From Nansenia antarctica (taxonomy: Eukaryota; Chordata; Actinopteri; Argentiniformes; Microstomatidae), in NCBI GenBank assembly GCA_963989245.1, contig OZ022346.1, positions 8,854,231-8,918,230 of the forward strand: 64,000 nucleotides of DNA. The letters run 5' to 3'. Below the pieces are notes generated by a model. That model was not told the DNA's origin and searched no databases. It was given only the letters and a program-made list of their open reading frames with translations. A program made the translations under genes and the position numbers. This document shows positions 10,539 to 20,596 of this stretch, one piece after another. The stretch's first letter is position 1; each line of letters opens with the position of its first letter.

Positions 10539-13079
10539 TTGTCTACATCCTCCTTTGAATTTCATGCTGCTTTTGTATCCTCCCCGGTCAAACTCCACAT
10601 TGTCGTCATCTATCGCCCCCCAGGCCAGCTTGGTGACTTCCTAGGCGAGATGGATGGCCTTCTCAGCTCCTTCCAATCTGAGAAGCTTCTCTCATCTGGA
10701 GTACTTGACCTTCTCCTCTCCTTCGGCCTTACCCTGTCCCCCTCTCCTCCGACTCATAAGGCAGGCAATCAGCTCGACCTTGTCTTCACCAGATCTTCCC
10801 ACACTTCCAACCTTACCGTTACCCCTCTTCCAGTTTCTGATCACCACTTTATATCCTTCTCCCTTCCCCTCAAAACTTCCTCTTCCCTCTCAGCCTCTAA
10901 CCACTTAAGACCCTCTCGTCGTAACCTACGTACCCTGTCCCCCATCACCCTCTCTTCTTCTGTCCTATCCTCCCTACCCTCTGTCGAATCCTTCTCCCTT
11001 CTATCCACTGATGCGGCATCCTCAACCCTCCTGTCCGCTCTCACCTCATCATTCGACACCCTCTGTCCACTAACCTTGAAGCCAGCTCGATCCTCTCCTC
11101 GAGCTCCCTGGCTCTCTGAAACGCTACATGCTTGTAGACTAGAGCTCAGAGCAGCTGAGAGGAAATGGAGAAAAACTGGCCTTTCTGATGACCTTAACCT
11201 CTATCACTCTCTCCTTGCCAACTACGTCTCCTCGGCATCAGCTGCTAAAACATACTACTATCACTCAAAAATACATTCTTCTGCCTCTAATCCTAGAAAA
11301 CTGTTCTCCACTTTCTCTTCACTCCTTAATCCACCTCCTCCCCCTCCTCCTTCCTCCCTGTCCGCCGATGACTTTGTCACCTACTTTGAAAAAAAGGTGG
11401 ACAACATCAGCAGCACCTTTTCCCCCCCACCTCTCCCTCCTCCCACTAACAATGCTAACACCCCTTCCAAACTCTCTCCTCGACACTCGGTCTCTGGATT
11501 GTCATCTTTTTCCCCCCTCTCCCCCGATGAGATTCTCACACTTATCACATCAAAGCGGGCAACCACATGCCCTCTTGACCCCATCCCCTCCCCCCTTCTC
11601 CAATCCATTTCCGCCGACATCCTTCCCTACCTTACCACCCTAATCAACTCCTCCCTATCCACTGGATCTGTCCCAGCGGCCTTCAAAATAGCCAGAGTCA
11701 AGCCTCTCCTCAAGAAACCTACCCTTGACCCATCATCTGTCCACAATTACAGACCGGTATCCCTTCTCTCCTTCCCTTCCAAAACCCTTGAACGCGCGGC
11801 ATCTAAACAACTGACTGACTATCTCCGGAAGATGGATCACTTAGACCCCCACCAATCCGGCTTCAAGGCTGGGCATTCCACTGAGACTGCGCTCCTTGCT
11901 GTCACGGAAGCCCTCCACTCTGCCCAAGCTTCCTCCCTCTCCTCTGTTCTCATTCTCCTTGACCTGTCTGCTGCCTTCGACACAGTCAATCACCAGATCC
12001 TTCTCTCCATCCTCTCAGACCTGGGCATCTCTGGCACCGCACACTCCTGGTTTTCTTCCTACCTGGCGGGCCGCTCCTACCAGGTGACCTGGAGAGAATC
12101 GCTATCTTCTCCACGAACCCTCTCCACTGGAGTTCCCCAGGGTTCCGTCCTAGGGCCCCTACTCTTCTCCCTCTACACCAAGTCTCTTGGCTCGGTAATC
12201 TCTTCACATGGGCTCTCCTACCACAGCTACGCAGACGACACTCAACTCTTCCTGTCCTTCCCCTCGTCTGATGTACACGTGGCAACCCGTATCTCAGCAT
12301 GTCTCGCTGACATTTCAACTTGGATGGCTGACCACCATCTCAAGCTCAATCTTAACAAGACCGAGCTCCTCTTCATCCCCGGGAAAGCCTGCCCTCTCCA
12401 AGACTTCTCCATCACAGTGGAGAACTCTACTGTAACCCCCTCCCTGACAGCCAAGAACCTTGGAGTGATCCTGGATAACCGACTATCCTGTGCGGAGAAC
12501 ATTGCAGCAACGGCTCGCTATTGCAGATTCCTCCTCTACAACATCAGAAGGATACGACCATTCCTTACCAGAGAGGCAGCGCAACTCTTGACCCAGGCAC
12601 TGGTCATCTCCCGCCTGGATTACTGCAATGTACTCCTGGCTGGGCTCCCCGCTTCAGCCATTAGACCTCTGCAGCTCATCCAGAATGCTGCTGCCCGGCT
12701 GGTATTCAACCTCCCCAAATACTCGCATGTCACCCCTCTCCTTCGCACCCTGCACTGGCTCCCGATAGCAGCTCGCATCAGATTCAAGACCCTGGTGCTT
12801 GCATACCAGGCTGCTAAAGGGACAGCCCCTGCCTACCTGAAGGAAATGGTAACCCCCCAAACCCCTGCCCGCTCACTCCGCTCCTCCACCTCGTCTGGCC
12901 GACTGGCCCCACCTCCTCTACACAGCAGTCGGGCTGCCCGATCACGTCTCTTCACAACACTGGCTCCCCGCTGGTGGAATGAGCTCCCCACGGCTGTCAG
13001 AACGGCAGAGTCACTACCCATCTTCCGTCGTAGACTGAAGACCCATCTCTTCAGGTTACATCTTAACTGCTCCTCCTGA
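10539..13079 (+). CDS. L2-clade LINE ORF2: endonuclease remainder and reverse transcriptase
   Basis: An uninterrupted 846-codon frame. It opens in the endonuclease (VIYRPPGQLGDFL near residue 25) and continues into the reverse transcriptase. Visible blocks are ARVKPLLKKPTLDP, NYRPVSLLS, QSGFKAGHSTETALL, LILLDLSAAFDTVNH (first catalytic Asp), STGVPQGSVLGPLLF, and SYADDTQLFLSF near residue 565 (catalytic Asp pair). After these come NLGVILD, RLDYCNVLLAGLP, LIQNAAARLVFNLP, LHWLPIAARIRFK, and the C-terminal FRRRLKTHLFRLH. The GDFN-type block and the segment around it are missing: the frame passes from SSFQSEKLLSSG straight to VLDLLLSFGL, so the endonuclease has lost an active-site piece. It reverse-transcribes its own RNA at the nicked target in intact relatives. 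This copy looks recent but dead. Confidence 0.9.
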   Translation: MSTSSFEFHAAFVSSPVKLHIVVIYRPPGQLGDFLGEMDGLLSSFQSEKLLSSGVLDLLLSFGLTLSPSPPTHKAGNQLDLVFTRSSHTSNLTVTPLPVSDHHFISFSLPLKTSSSLSASNHLRPSRRNLRTLSPITLSSSVLSSLPSVESFSLLSTDAASSTLLSALTSSFDTLCPLTLKPARSSPRAPWLSETLHACRLELRAAERKWRKTGLSDDLNLYHSLLANYVSSASAAKTYYYHSKIHSSASNPRKLFSTFSSLLNPPPPPPPSSLSADDFVTYFEKKVDNISSTFSPPPLPPPTNNANTPSKLSPRHSVSGLSSFSPLSPDEILTLITSKRATTCPLDPIPSPLLQSISADILPYLTTLINSSLSTGSVPAAFKIARVKPLLKKPTLDPSSVHNYRPVSLLSFPSKTLERAASKQLTDYLRKMDHLDPHQSGFKAGHSTETALLAVTEALHSAQASSLSSVLILLDLSAAFDTVNHQILLSILSDLGISGTAHSWFSSYLAGRSYQVTWRESLSSPRTLSTGVPQGSVLGPLLFSLYTKSLGSVISSHGLSYHSYADDTQLFLSFPSSDVHVATRISACLADISTWMADHHLKLNLNKTELLFIPGKACPLQDFSITVENSTVTPSLTAKNLGVILDNRLSCAENIAATARYCRFLLYNIRRIRPFLTREAAQLLTQALVISRLDYCNVLLAGLPASAIRPLQLIQNAAARLVFNLPKYSHVTPLLRTLHWLPIAARIRFKTLVLAYQAAKGTAPAYLKEMVTPQTPARSLRSSTSSGRLAPPPLHSSRAARSRLFTTLAPRWWNELPTAVRTAESLPIFRRRLKTHLFRLHLNCSS

Positions 13080-13146
13080 GACATCTTCTGACCCTCACCA
13101 CTACGTCTCCTAAAGACACCCGCTTTCCCCTCTACTGTGTCCCTAA

Positions 13147-14029
13147 CAGTGATGCCGGTAACGCGTTACTAAGTAACGCGTTACTCTAATCTGAATACTT
13201 TTTTCAGTAACGAGTATTCTAACGCGATACTATTTCCAAATCAGTAATCGGATTAAAGTTACTTATTCAAGTGACTGTGCGTTACTATTGTGTTACTACC
13301 TCATAACTTAGGCTAAATGCAGTATTTCTTTGTAATGTTCGATAGTAAACAAACATTTGTTTGCTTTTCTCGTGTCTTGGGGAGTGACGTCAGTGCTCAC
13401 GTTTTCAACACGAGGTTGCAGCAGAATCGCTCACGTGTATCCCCACGCTGATTGCACAGTGTAAACAGAAGAATGGAGCGAGAACAGAGATATGCGTTAA
13501 ATAGCTGGAAATATAAGGATTATTTTGAGTTTGTGTCAGCAAAGGATGACAAGAACATAAATGTTCGTTGTACACTCTGTGCTGGCAAGAAAATATTGTC
13601 CTGTGGTAAAAGCCTGAATGGTCAGGGTAGGTTTTAGGTTTTGTGAAACCACTCCTTGCTAGTTACTGTTAAATAAAGATTATATTTATTTTATTGTTTA
13701 AAAACAAGTATTTATGTTGGGTGAGGCAAAGAAAGACTCTTTATTTTGTTGTTTTAAGTTATTGTTTAAAGTTTAATTATGTAATTTAAGTTACTGTTAA
13801 AATAAAGTGAGTTTTGGCAAAACCAGTTTTCATTTTTATGTTGCGGGGGGGGGGGGGGGGGGGGGTCGGGTGCCTAGGCAGCTGCCAATAGTAACTAAAA
13901 AAGTAACTAGTAATCTAACTTAGTTACTTTTAAAATCAAGTAATCAGTAAAGTAACTAGATTACTTTTTAAAGGAGTAATCAGTAATCAGTAATCAGAAT
14001 ACTTTTTCAAAGTAACTGTGGCAACACTG
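13147..14029 (+). mobile_element. Non-autonomous hAT (CAGTGATGCC/CAGTGTTGCC), 883 bp
   Basis: The left end is CAGTGATGCCGGTAACGCG and the inverted right end CAGTGTTGCCACAGTTACTT. The 8-bp duplication GTCCCTAA is exact (13139-13146 and 14030-14037). Both subterminal regions hold repeated GTAACTAG/AGTAATCAG motifs. A G-run lies at 13845-13865. The insertion interrupts the 3' UTR of the L2 element, as the uninterrupted copy at 14925 shows. Confidence 0.95.
13473..13637 (+). pseudogene. BED-type zinc-finger remnant of a hAT transposase
   Basis: The frame from ATG 13473 reads MEREQRYALNSWKYKDYFEF, then RCTLCAGKK. The aromatic W-x3-Y-F followed by C-x2-C is the first half of a BED finger, the N-terminal DNA-binding domain of ZBED-like hAT transposases. 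The zinc-binding His pair is not seen before the stop at 13637. It lies inside the 883-bp element, whose catalytic domain has been lost. Confidence 0.6.
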
Positions 14030-14289
14030 GTCCCTAAGAACTTCTATTGCCCCCCTTAAACTGTTTCTCAGTTTCTCCAGTAATAAAAAATAAAAATTAA
14101 AAAAATAAATACGTTTTAGTAGAAGGCGATAATAGGGAGAAGGTTTTTCCTTCTATCAGTGGCCCCGGGCCCGAGCTAGAGTACTCTTCCTGCAACGAAT
14201 AGTGGACTGCTGATTCACATGCTTAGTATTCAAATGTATTGATTGTAAATCGCTTTGGAATAAGGCGTCTGCTAAATGCCAAAAATGTA

Positions 14290-14510
14290 AATGTAGAGAG
14301 AAAGAGAAAGAGAGACACAGAGAGAGGTGAGGAGGTTTACCTCAGACAAATATCATAGAGGTGAAGGGTAGAGAGACGGGGGACAGAGATGGGGGAGAGA
14401 GAGAGACAGACAGAGAGAGACAGAGACGGGGGAGAGAGAGAGAGAGAGAGAGACGGGGGAGAGAGAGTGATAGAGAGAGAGAGAGAGAGACGTGGGATGT
14501 AGAGAGGCTA
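14290..14510. repeat. (GA)n purine-rich tract
   Basis: An irregular GAGAGA/GACAGAGA/GGGGGAGAGA repeat on the purine strand. The 70-codon Arg/Glu-rich frame is an artefact. Confidence 0.9.
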
Positions 14511-14924
14511 ATGCTAAAGTACCTTAAAGTACCCTTTCAAACCACTCTACGTCTTGTGTATGTGTGTGCGTGAGCGTGCGTGTGTCCTCATGCTCAAAAC
14601 ATTTCAGGCTGCCTGTCCTTGCGTACGCAATATACAGGAAGTCTGTATATTCAGACTAACTGTGCTTGTGTACTTCAGACTAATTGTGCTTGTGTACACA
14701 ATCATCGAAATAAGCCTGGACATCTTTCCTTCCTCCAACAACAACAACAACAACTGTGACATGGGCATAGTTCACCTTGAAGGATACATCTAATGTTTGT
14801 GAAAGGGAAGGAAAGAAAAGAATGAGGAAGAGAGAGACGGAGACGGGGAAGAAAGAGGCTAAGGAAAAATTCATTATTAAACCACTATATGCGTCTTTGT
14901 GTGATGCGTGTGTCTGAAGTTGTC

Positions 14925-15172
14925 TAAGAACTTCTATTGCCCCCCTTGTACTGTTTCTCAGTTTCTCCCCCCCCAAAAAAAAAAGTTTTAGTAGAAGGCG
15001 ATAATAGGGAGAAGGTTTTTCCTTCTATCAGTGGCCCCGGGCCCGAGCTAGAGTACTCTTCCTGCAACGAATGGTGGACTGCTGATTCACATGCTTAGTA
15101 TTCAAATGTATTGATTGTAAGTCGCTTTGGAATAAGGCGTCTGCTAAATGCCAAAAATGTAATGTAAATGAG
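14925..15172 (+). mobile_element. Second L2 3' end fragment
   Basis: It matches 14030-14290: TAAGAACTTCTATTGCCCCC, TAGTAGAAGGCGATAATAGG, and the tail TCGCTTTGGAATAAGGCGTC. It serves as the empty-site reference for the hAT at 13147, because TAAGAACTTC directly follows GTC here. Confidence 0.9.
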
Positions 15173-15645
15173 AGTCAAGCCCCTGCTGCCATACAAGACT
15201 GTGGAGAGAAGTACCGGGACGACTAACACAGCACCTTCCCATCCGATTCTTTCAGGTGACACTTCCAAGCTGTCCATCTCCCGTTCTACCACATCCCAAC
15301 GGTGTTCTATTGGATTCAGATCCGGTGACTGGGAAGGCCACTGGAGAACTCTGAACTCATTGTCATGTTCATGAAACCAGTGTGAGACACCTTTTGCTTT
15401 GTGACATGGTGCATTATCGTGCTGGAAGATGGGTACACTGTGGCCATGAAGGGATGCACATGGTCAGCAACAATACTCAAACGGGCTGTGGCATTCAAGC
15501 GATGGTTGATTGGTATTAACGGGCCCACAGTGTGACAAGAAACCATTCCCCCACACCGTTACACCACCCCCACCAGCTTGGACAGTACAGATGTTCCTAG
15601 TAAAGTGTTCAGTGAGTGTGACCCTCCGCTCACAGAACCACGACA
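15173..15645 (-). pseudogene. Tc1/mariner transposase remnant
   Basis: On the minus strand, fragments read HHVTKQKVSHTGFMNMTMSS and, in other frames, text consistent with the ...WPSQSPDLNPIE... block of Tc1-family DDE transposases, followed by VEREMDSLEVSPERIG. Several frameshifts and stops break it (separate frames at 15095-15292, 15316-15546 and 15464-15646). The catalytic region is only partly preserved. Both inverted repeats are unrecognised. Confidence 0.7.
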
Positions 15646-15839
15646 CAGGGCGTGTCAGAGCGAGTTAGTCTCAGATACACATGAGTAACGACCTCCCCTC
15701 AGGTGACACAGGTGTCACTGCCTCTGAGCGTCACCGGCGGAACGGTGTCACCACGGAGCGTCTTGCGAGCGCGATTTGTTTTCTTAATCTATTTAGATTT
15801 TCAGATTCGGGACACAGGAAAGAGGCAATTTATCTCAAC

Positions 15840-15915
15840 TGACATCTGACACACACAGTACTACAGCCTGCTGGTCACACACAGTACTACAGCCTGCTGG
15901 ACACACACAGTACTA
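15840..15915. repeat. Short tandem repeat, ACACACAGTACTACAGCCTG
   Basis: Two complete copies and one partial copy of a roughly 33-bp unit. Confidence 0.8.
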
Positions 15916-16194
15916 CCCCAGCAGCAGAGATGACTTCTTCTTGCGCTGATGACTGACGGATAGATGATTCACTTACTGAAGACAAACGCCTCCTCTCATC
16001 TATGAAAAGGTTTCTAGGAGATATATTTATATATTTATGAGATGCCATGCTGTGGGCGAGAGGGAAGATGAGAAAGCGTAATATGAGACTCATATCTCTA
16101 TACAGTCTGCGCTGACTTCAGTCACTTTAACATTGACATGTTTTCGTCGCCGCTGATGGTAACAGACCTTGAGAATTTAAAAAAAGTGCTTCCC

Positions 16195-16548
16195 TCCTCC
16201 TCCTCCTCCTCCTCCCCTGCTTACTTTACTTACTTACTTTAGTGTCTTTGTCTGTCTGTCTGTGTCTTTGTCTGTGTCTGTGTCTGTCTGTGTCTTAGTA
16301 CTTATATATATGTATATATATCAGCTCAATAGCACTGATTGTCTGGTCGTGCCTCTGCCAGAAGTCAATTGCTCTCAGCTATCTTTTCCCTCCTCTATAT
16401 TTTGATCTGAAAGAAGAAGAAGTGATGATTCGGTCTCCCACGCACGATTCTCCCCATTTAGCACCAGGGAGGGGGGTCGGCACGGGGGTCGGCGTCACCA
16501 GGGGAGGGGGTCGGCACAGACACAGACACAGACAGACAAAGACACACT

Positions 16549-16593
<45 letters not shown>

Positions 16594-16600
16594 CATGAAA
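16195..16600. repeat. Microsatellite cluster
   Basis: (CCT)n at 16194-16215, (CTTA)n at 16220-16240, (TGTC)n and TGTGTC mixtures at 16250-16298, and (CA)n at 16553-16592. The sequence between them contains CAGACACAGAC repeats and shows no gene. Confidence 0.9.
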
Positions 16601-16959
16601 GAGAGGACATGGGCTCTCTCACTGCTGGGGAGGTGGACTGGTGAAATCCTCGCTTCTGCGGCTGCTGAGATAAAACTGGTGATTATTAAAATAGCCACTC
16701 AAGTGTCAATCAAATCACACAGCGTCTCCCCCGCCTCTGGGGGGATTGTGACATGATGAGACGGTGAAGAATTAAGCTCCACTTCGGCGAAATCGGATGC
16801 CATTAAGTCAGCTGTGTCAGTTGGTGGAGCGGATCCGAGACTGATCAAAAAAGTCTATTTTCGAGAGGCTGGTGGTGCTGTCACTCAGGATTAGACCCCT
16901 CCCCATGGACCCCACGAGCACTCAGACACCAGGGACCATCTGGAGATAGGAGCCACAGC

Positions 16960-17060
16960 CAGTGTTGCCAGATTGGGCGTATTCCCGCCCCAATGGGGCC
17001 ACTGGGCGGCTTTTTTAGACTGTGGTTAGGCTGGAAAAACAATCCCATCTGGCAACACTG
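16960..17060. mobile_element. Palindromic MITE (CAGTGTTGCCAGAT)
   Basis: The left end CAGTGTTGCCAGATTGGG and the right end CCCATCTGGCAACACTG are inverse copies about 18 bp long in a 101-bp element. The termini resemble those of hAT MITEs. No exact 8-bp duplication flanks it. Confidence 0.75.
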
Positions 17061-17317
17061 TGTGGCCACAGCCACCGAGAATCAGCCCGACGCACGGCTC
17101 CTGATCATAGACAAAAGGGGACTGATGATGTCGCGTCTATTCTACGGCTCTTCTCTCTGCGCTTCAACAAGGACCCACGTCTAATCCCGGCGTTTAATTA
17201 GTGGCCGACTCTTCATATCCACTTCACTTCAACACTCTAATCAAACTGTGTTCATGTAGGGTCCCGCTGGAGCAGCATCAAGTGGAGATCAATACAACCT
17301 TTCATCCTCCGACATCA

Positions 17318-17372
17318 TCCGCCATGGAGGAGAGCATAATAGAGACTCCGCCTACTACTACACTACACACAG

Positions 17373-17406
<34 letters not shown>

Positions 17407-17790
17407 ACAGACACACACTCACACAGACACAGACACAGACACACACACACACAGACAGACACAGACACACAGACACAGACACAGACACAGACACACACCC
17501 GCCGTGGAGAAGATCATAATAGAGACTCCGCCTACTACTACACTACACACAGACACTCACACAGACACAGACACAGACACAGACACAGACACAGACACAG
17601 ACACAGACACAGACACACAGACACAGACACAGACACAGACACAGACACAGACACACAGACACAGACACAGACACAGACAGACACACACACACACACGCAC
17701 ACACACACACACACACACCCCCGCCGTGGAGAAGATCACAATAGAGACTCCGCCTACTACAGCCACATCTATCGTCACGAGCGGACGGGA
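17318..17790. repeat. Triplicated unit with CA/CAGA arrays
   Basis: The block GTGGAGAAGATCATAATAGA followed by GACTCCGCCTACTACTACAC occurs at about 17322, 17503 and 17725. The copies are separated by expanded (CA)n and (CAGACA)n arrays. The repeated block is about 45 bp and the period roughly 180-220 bp. Confidence 0.9.
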
Positions 17791-17799
17791 CTGGAGACG

Positions 17800-18315
17800 T
17801 CATCCGTAGCACGACCCCGGCGTGTTTATGTGTTTAACAAACGGAGATGCGGTGTTAGAGGGGGGGGGGGGGTCAGGTGACCACATGGTCAGGTACAAGG
17901 GAACAGCATATAGTTGTGCAATATCAACCCATGTTCCTTCCAGAGCATTAGGGTGTGGGTGTGTGGGCGTGTGGGGGTGGGAGAGATTACACTGGTGATT
18001 TATGCTTTCGAAAAAGCAAGAGGACCTTGAAGGGGACAGTAGCAGCAGAGCTGGTACATTAATCAAATCGTGTCCCACCGGTCAGGGGCATTTCAGGCAT
18101 TTTGACGGTCACACAAGTGCTGTCAGGGCAGATTATTGGCCCAGCCCCCAATAGCCGTATATATATATATTAATAGCTGAGGAGATTACCATGGCAACCG
18201 AGTGACCCCCACAGAGAAGACTGCGAGGGTTGAAGGATCTGTGGGAAGGCTGTAGAGAGGTGGCTGTCAGACGCAGCCCTCTTCTTACCAGGACCTTTTC
18301 TTACAGAGGAACAGG
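17800..18315. other. No gene seen
   Basis: Contains a G-run at 17859-17871 and a (TA)n stretch at 18159-18170. No supported exon. Confidence 0.4.
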
Positions 18316-18317
18316 AA

Positions 18318-18612
18318 ACGCTTTTACCTACCTAAAGCCCTTCTCCAAGCTTTTACCTAACTAAAGACATTCTCCAAGCTTTTACCTAACTAAAGACATT
18401 CTCCAAGCTTTTACCTAACTAAAGACATTCTCCAAGCTTCTACCTAACTAAAGACATTCTCCAAGCTTCTACCTAACTAAAGACATTCTCCAAGCTTCTA
18501 CCTAACTAAAGCCCTTCTCCAAGCTTTTACCTACCTAAAGACATTCTCCAAGCTTTTACCTACCTAAAGACATTCTCCAAGCTTTTACCTACCTAAAGCC
18601 ATTCTCCAAGCC
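18318..18612. repeat. 29-bp minisatellite
   Basis: About ten copies of a unit reading AAGCTTTTACCTAACTAAAG followed by ACATTCTCC. Variants are AAGCTTCTACC and CTACCTAAAG. HindIII-type AAGCTT recurs in every unit. Confidence 0.95.
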
Positions 18613-18629
18613 TTGGATGAGCTTAAATA

Positions 18630-19090
18630 AGAACAGCCGTGCCTTTTTAACCTACTAAAAGAGCCGTTTTACCTACTATAAGACTACAATGCTCAAGCTG
18701 CTATTTACACACAACAGCTTATCCTAATGTGATATTGAAAATGTAACTATACTGGGTGGTAGAACGCACATATCTAGGAAAAGTCATGAAAGGAGGGTCC
18801 TGAAATTTGATCGAGTGCAAAGATATAAAATGTTTTTCTACTCCCAGGTCAAATGACCCCTCATAGCTGATTAAGTGTTCATGTTGGATAATTCTATTAT
18901 AATGAGAGGAGCTGGTGATGAACTCAGGAAACTTAGACCCAAAATGTTTTTCTGTAGCATATTTACGTTTCTAGTCTAAGCTAAGCTTCATGAATACATT
19001 CATTATGTTTTACATTTGTCATTTAGGAACACTAATCCATTCTTTGTTCTTAATTGAAATGAATTAGTTCATTAGAGTAGTTGAAAACCA
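18630..19090. other. No gene seen
   Basis: AT-rich single-copy-looking sequence with no supported exon or RNA gene. Confidence 0.4.
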
Positions 19091-19094
19091 AGAC

Positions 19095-19235
19095 ACACAG
19101 ACACACACACACGCACGCACACACACACACACACACACAGGCACGCACACACGCACACACACACACACGGGTTAATATAGCTCCTCTACATGGTCCACAT
19201 AGCCTAGCCTAGCCTAGCTTAGCTTAGCTTATCTT

Positions 19236-19288
<53 letters not shown>

Positions 19289-19330
19289 AGACACACAGAC
19301 ACACAGACACACACACACTTCTACACACAC
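19095..19330. repeat. (CA)n arrays
   Basis: Two CA-rich arrays (19095-19170 and 19236-19330) flank a short AGCCTAGCCTAGCTTAGCTT block. Confidence 0.95.
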
Positions 19331-19726
19331 CCAGGCTCAGTCAGACGCTGGCAGACACAGCACAGTACCCCTGGGTGGTCATTTCCCAGGGTCATCCGTC
19401 TGCTGCTTCTATATTAGATGTGTTCCGCTCCGCCTGCCTGCCCAGAGAACATACCAGAACATACCAGAACATACCAGGGGCAAAAGTCACATTCACACAG
19501 GATCCGTCACACTCAGCCACGTTGTCCCTATCTTACCAAGGGGATGTTTTTGTAGGAAAGAATTCATCCAAATAAACGCTGGGCGTTAACGTTGTAATGT
19601 CCGAAAACACGTGAATATCCTCTTTATTAAGTAAGTAACCCCCATATAGAAGTCAGTAGACTAACATTTAGACGTTAGATCAGAGAGACATGATGGGTAG
19701 ACGATGGGTAGACGAAGGGTAGAGAG

Positions 19727-20030
19727 TGCATTCAGAGGAGCCCCGTCCCTCTGGAACGCCCTCCCCAACCACATCAGACAGGCCAACACCCTCCCAACAT
19801 TTAAACAGGCCCTCAAAACCCACCTCTTCAAGCTCGCCTTCACCAGTTAACCCTCTCCCCCTCCCCTTCCCATGTGTCCCCAGCACTACCTTAATTAGGC
19901 CCCTATACTTTCTTTTATTTCTTTTTTGTTTCTTTTTATTATTACTACTCAATCTTTTCAGTTTGTAAAGCATCTTTGAGTGTCTAGAAAAGCGCTATAT
20001 AAGTCCTATCTATTATTATTATTATTATAG
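19727..20030 (+). mobile_element. LINE 3' end (uninterrupted copy)
   Basis: A short frame ends with SGTPSPTT..-type text in a shifted frame. The correct frame gives a GAPSLWNALPNHIRQANTL-like end, then KTHLFKLAFTS and TAA near 19850. The 3' UTR closes with AGCGCTATATAAGTCCTATC and (TTA)n at 20012-20028. It is the reference for the copies at 5175 (reverse, MITE-split) and 7672 (reverse, short). Confidence 0.85.
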
Positions 20031-20109
20031 ACTACCGGGTTGAAATGGTTGGCTGGGTCACAGAGAAAGACTAGCGGTCTCGGCTGTCTCCTAAGTGTTG
20101 GCTCTGTGG

Positions 20110-20119
20110 CGCGCGCGCA

Positions 20120-20212
<93 letters not shown>
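20110..20212. repeat. (CA)n microsatellite
   Basis: About 45 CA units, preceded by a GCGCGCGCACGCG alternating purine-pyrimidine stretch that could adopt Z-DNA. Confidence 0.95.
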
Positions 20213-20213
<1 letters not shown>

Positions 20214-20499
20214 GCCGCAGGGTCCTGGGAACCAGAGTGACACGCTGCAGTGCCAACAGTTTGACCATTAACGGTCAGGGACAGGAACCGTCCTGGGCTA
20301 CAGCTGACCGGTGACAGGCAGCTACATATAAGGGCAAACGCTCAGTCTGTTAATGTGTGAGAATAGATCACCAGCAGCCCATAAATAATACACGGTCTCT
20401 GGGCTCAGGACTCATGAGGACGTTGAGTCTTGATCCATCTCCAGGACAAAAACACGCAAGCAGAGGAGCTCTACCCAGACACCTGAGCCCAAAGTGTGC

Positions 20500-20596
20500 A
20501 CACGCACACACACACACACACACACCAACACACACACACACATCTATACCCACACCTACAGAACACATCTACACATTGACACACACCTATACACAC
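20500..20596. repeat. CA-rich composite array, part 1
   Basis: (CA)n plus the higher-order unit CATCTATACC..ACACCTACAG then AACACATCTACACATTGACA and CACCTATACACAC. The same unit recurs at about 21998, 22985 and 23131. The array was one block before the hAT element at 20597 and the LINE at 22073 entered it. Confidence 0.9.

Larger units (their letters stand above)
8875..14290 (+). mobile_element. L2-clade LINE, interrupted by two hAT elements
   Basis: The order is: endonuclease N-terminal part (8907-9100), hAT insertion, rest of endonuclease and complete reverse transcriptase (10465-13079), 3' UTR start, second hAT insertion, and a 3' tail (14038-14290) ending TCGCTTTGGAATAAGGCGTC then TGCTAAATGCC. 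That tail is the L2-type 3' end that also occurs on SINEs. No ORF1 is visible, consistent with single-ORF fish L2 elements (family knowledge). The same 3' UTR, uninterrupted, recurs at 14925-15172. Confidence 0.9.
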
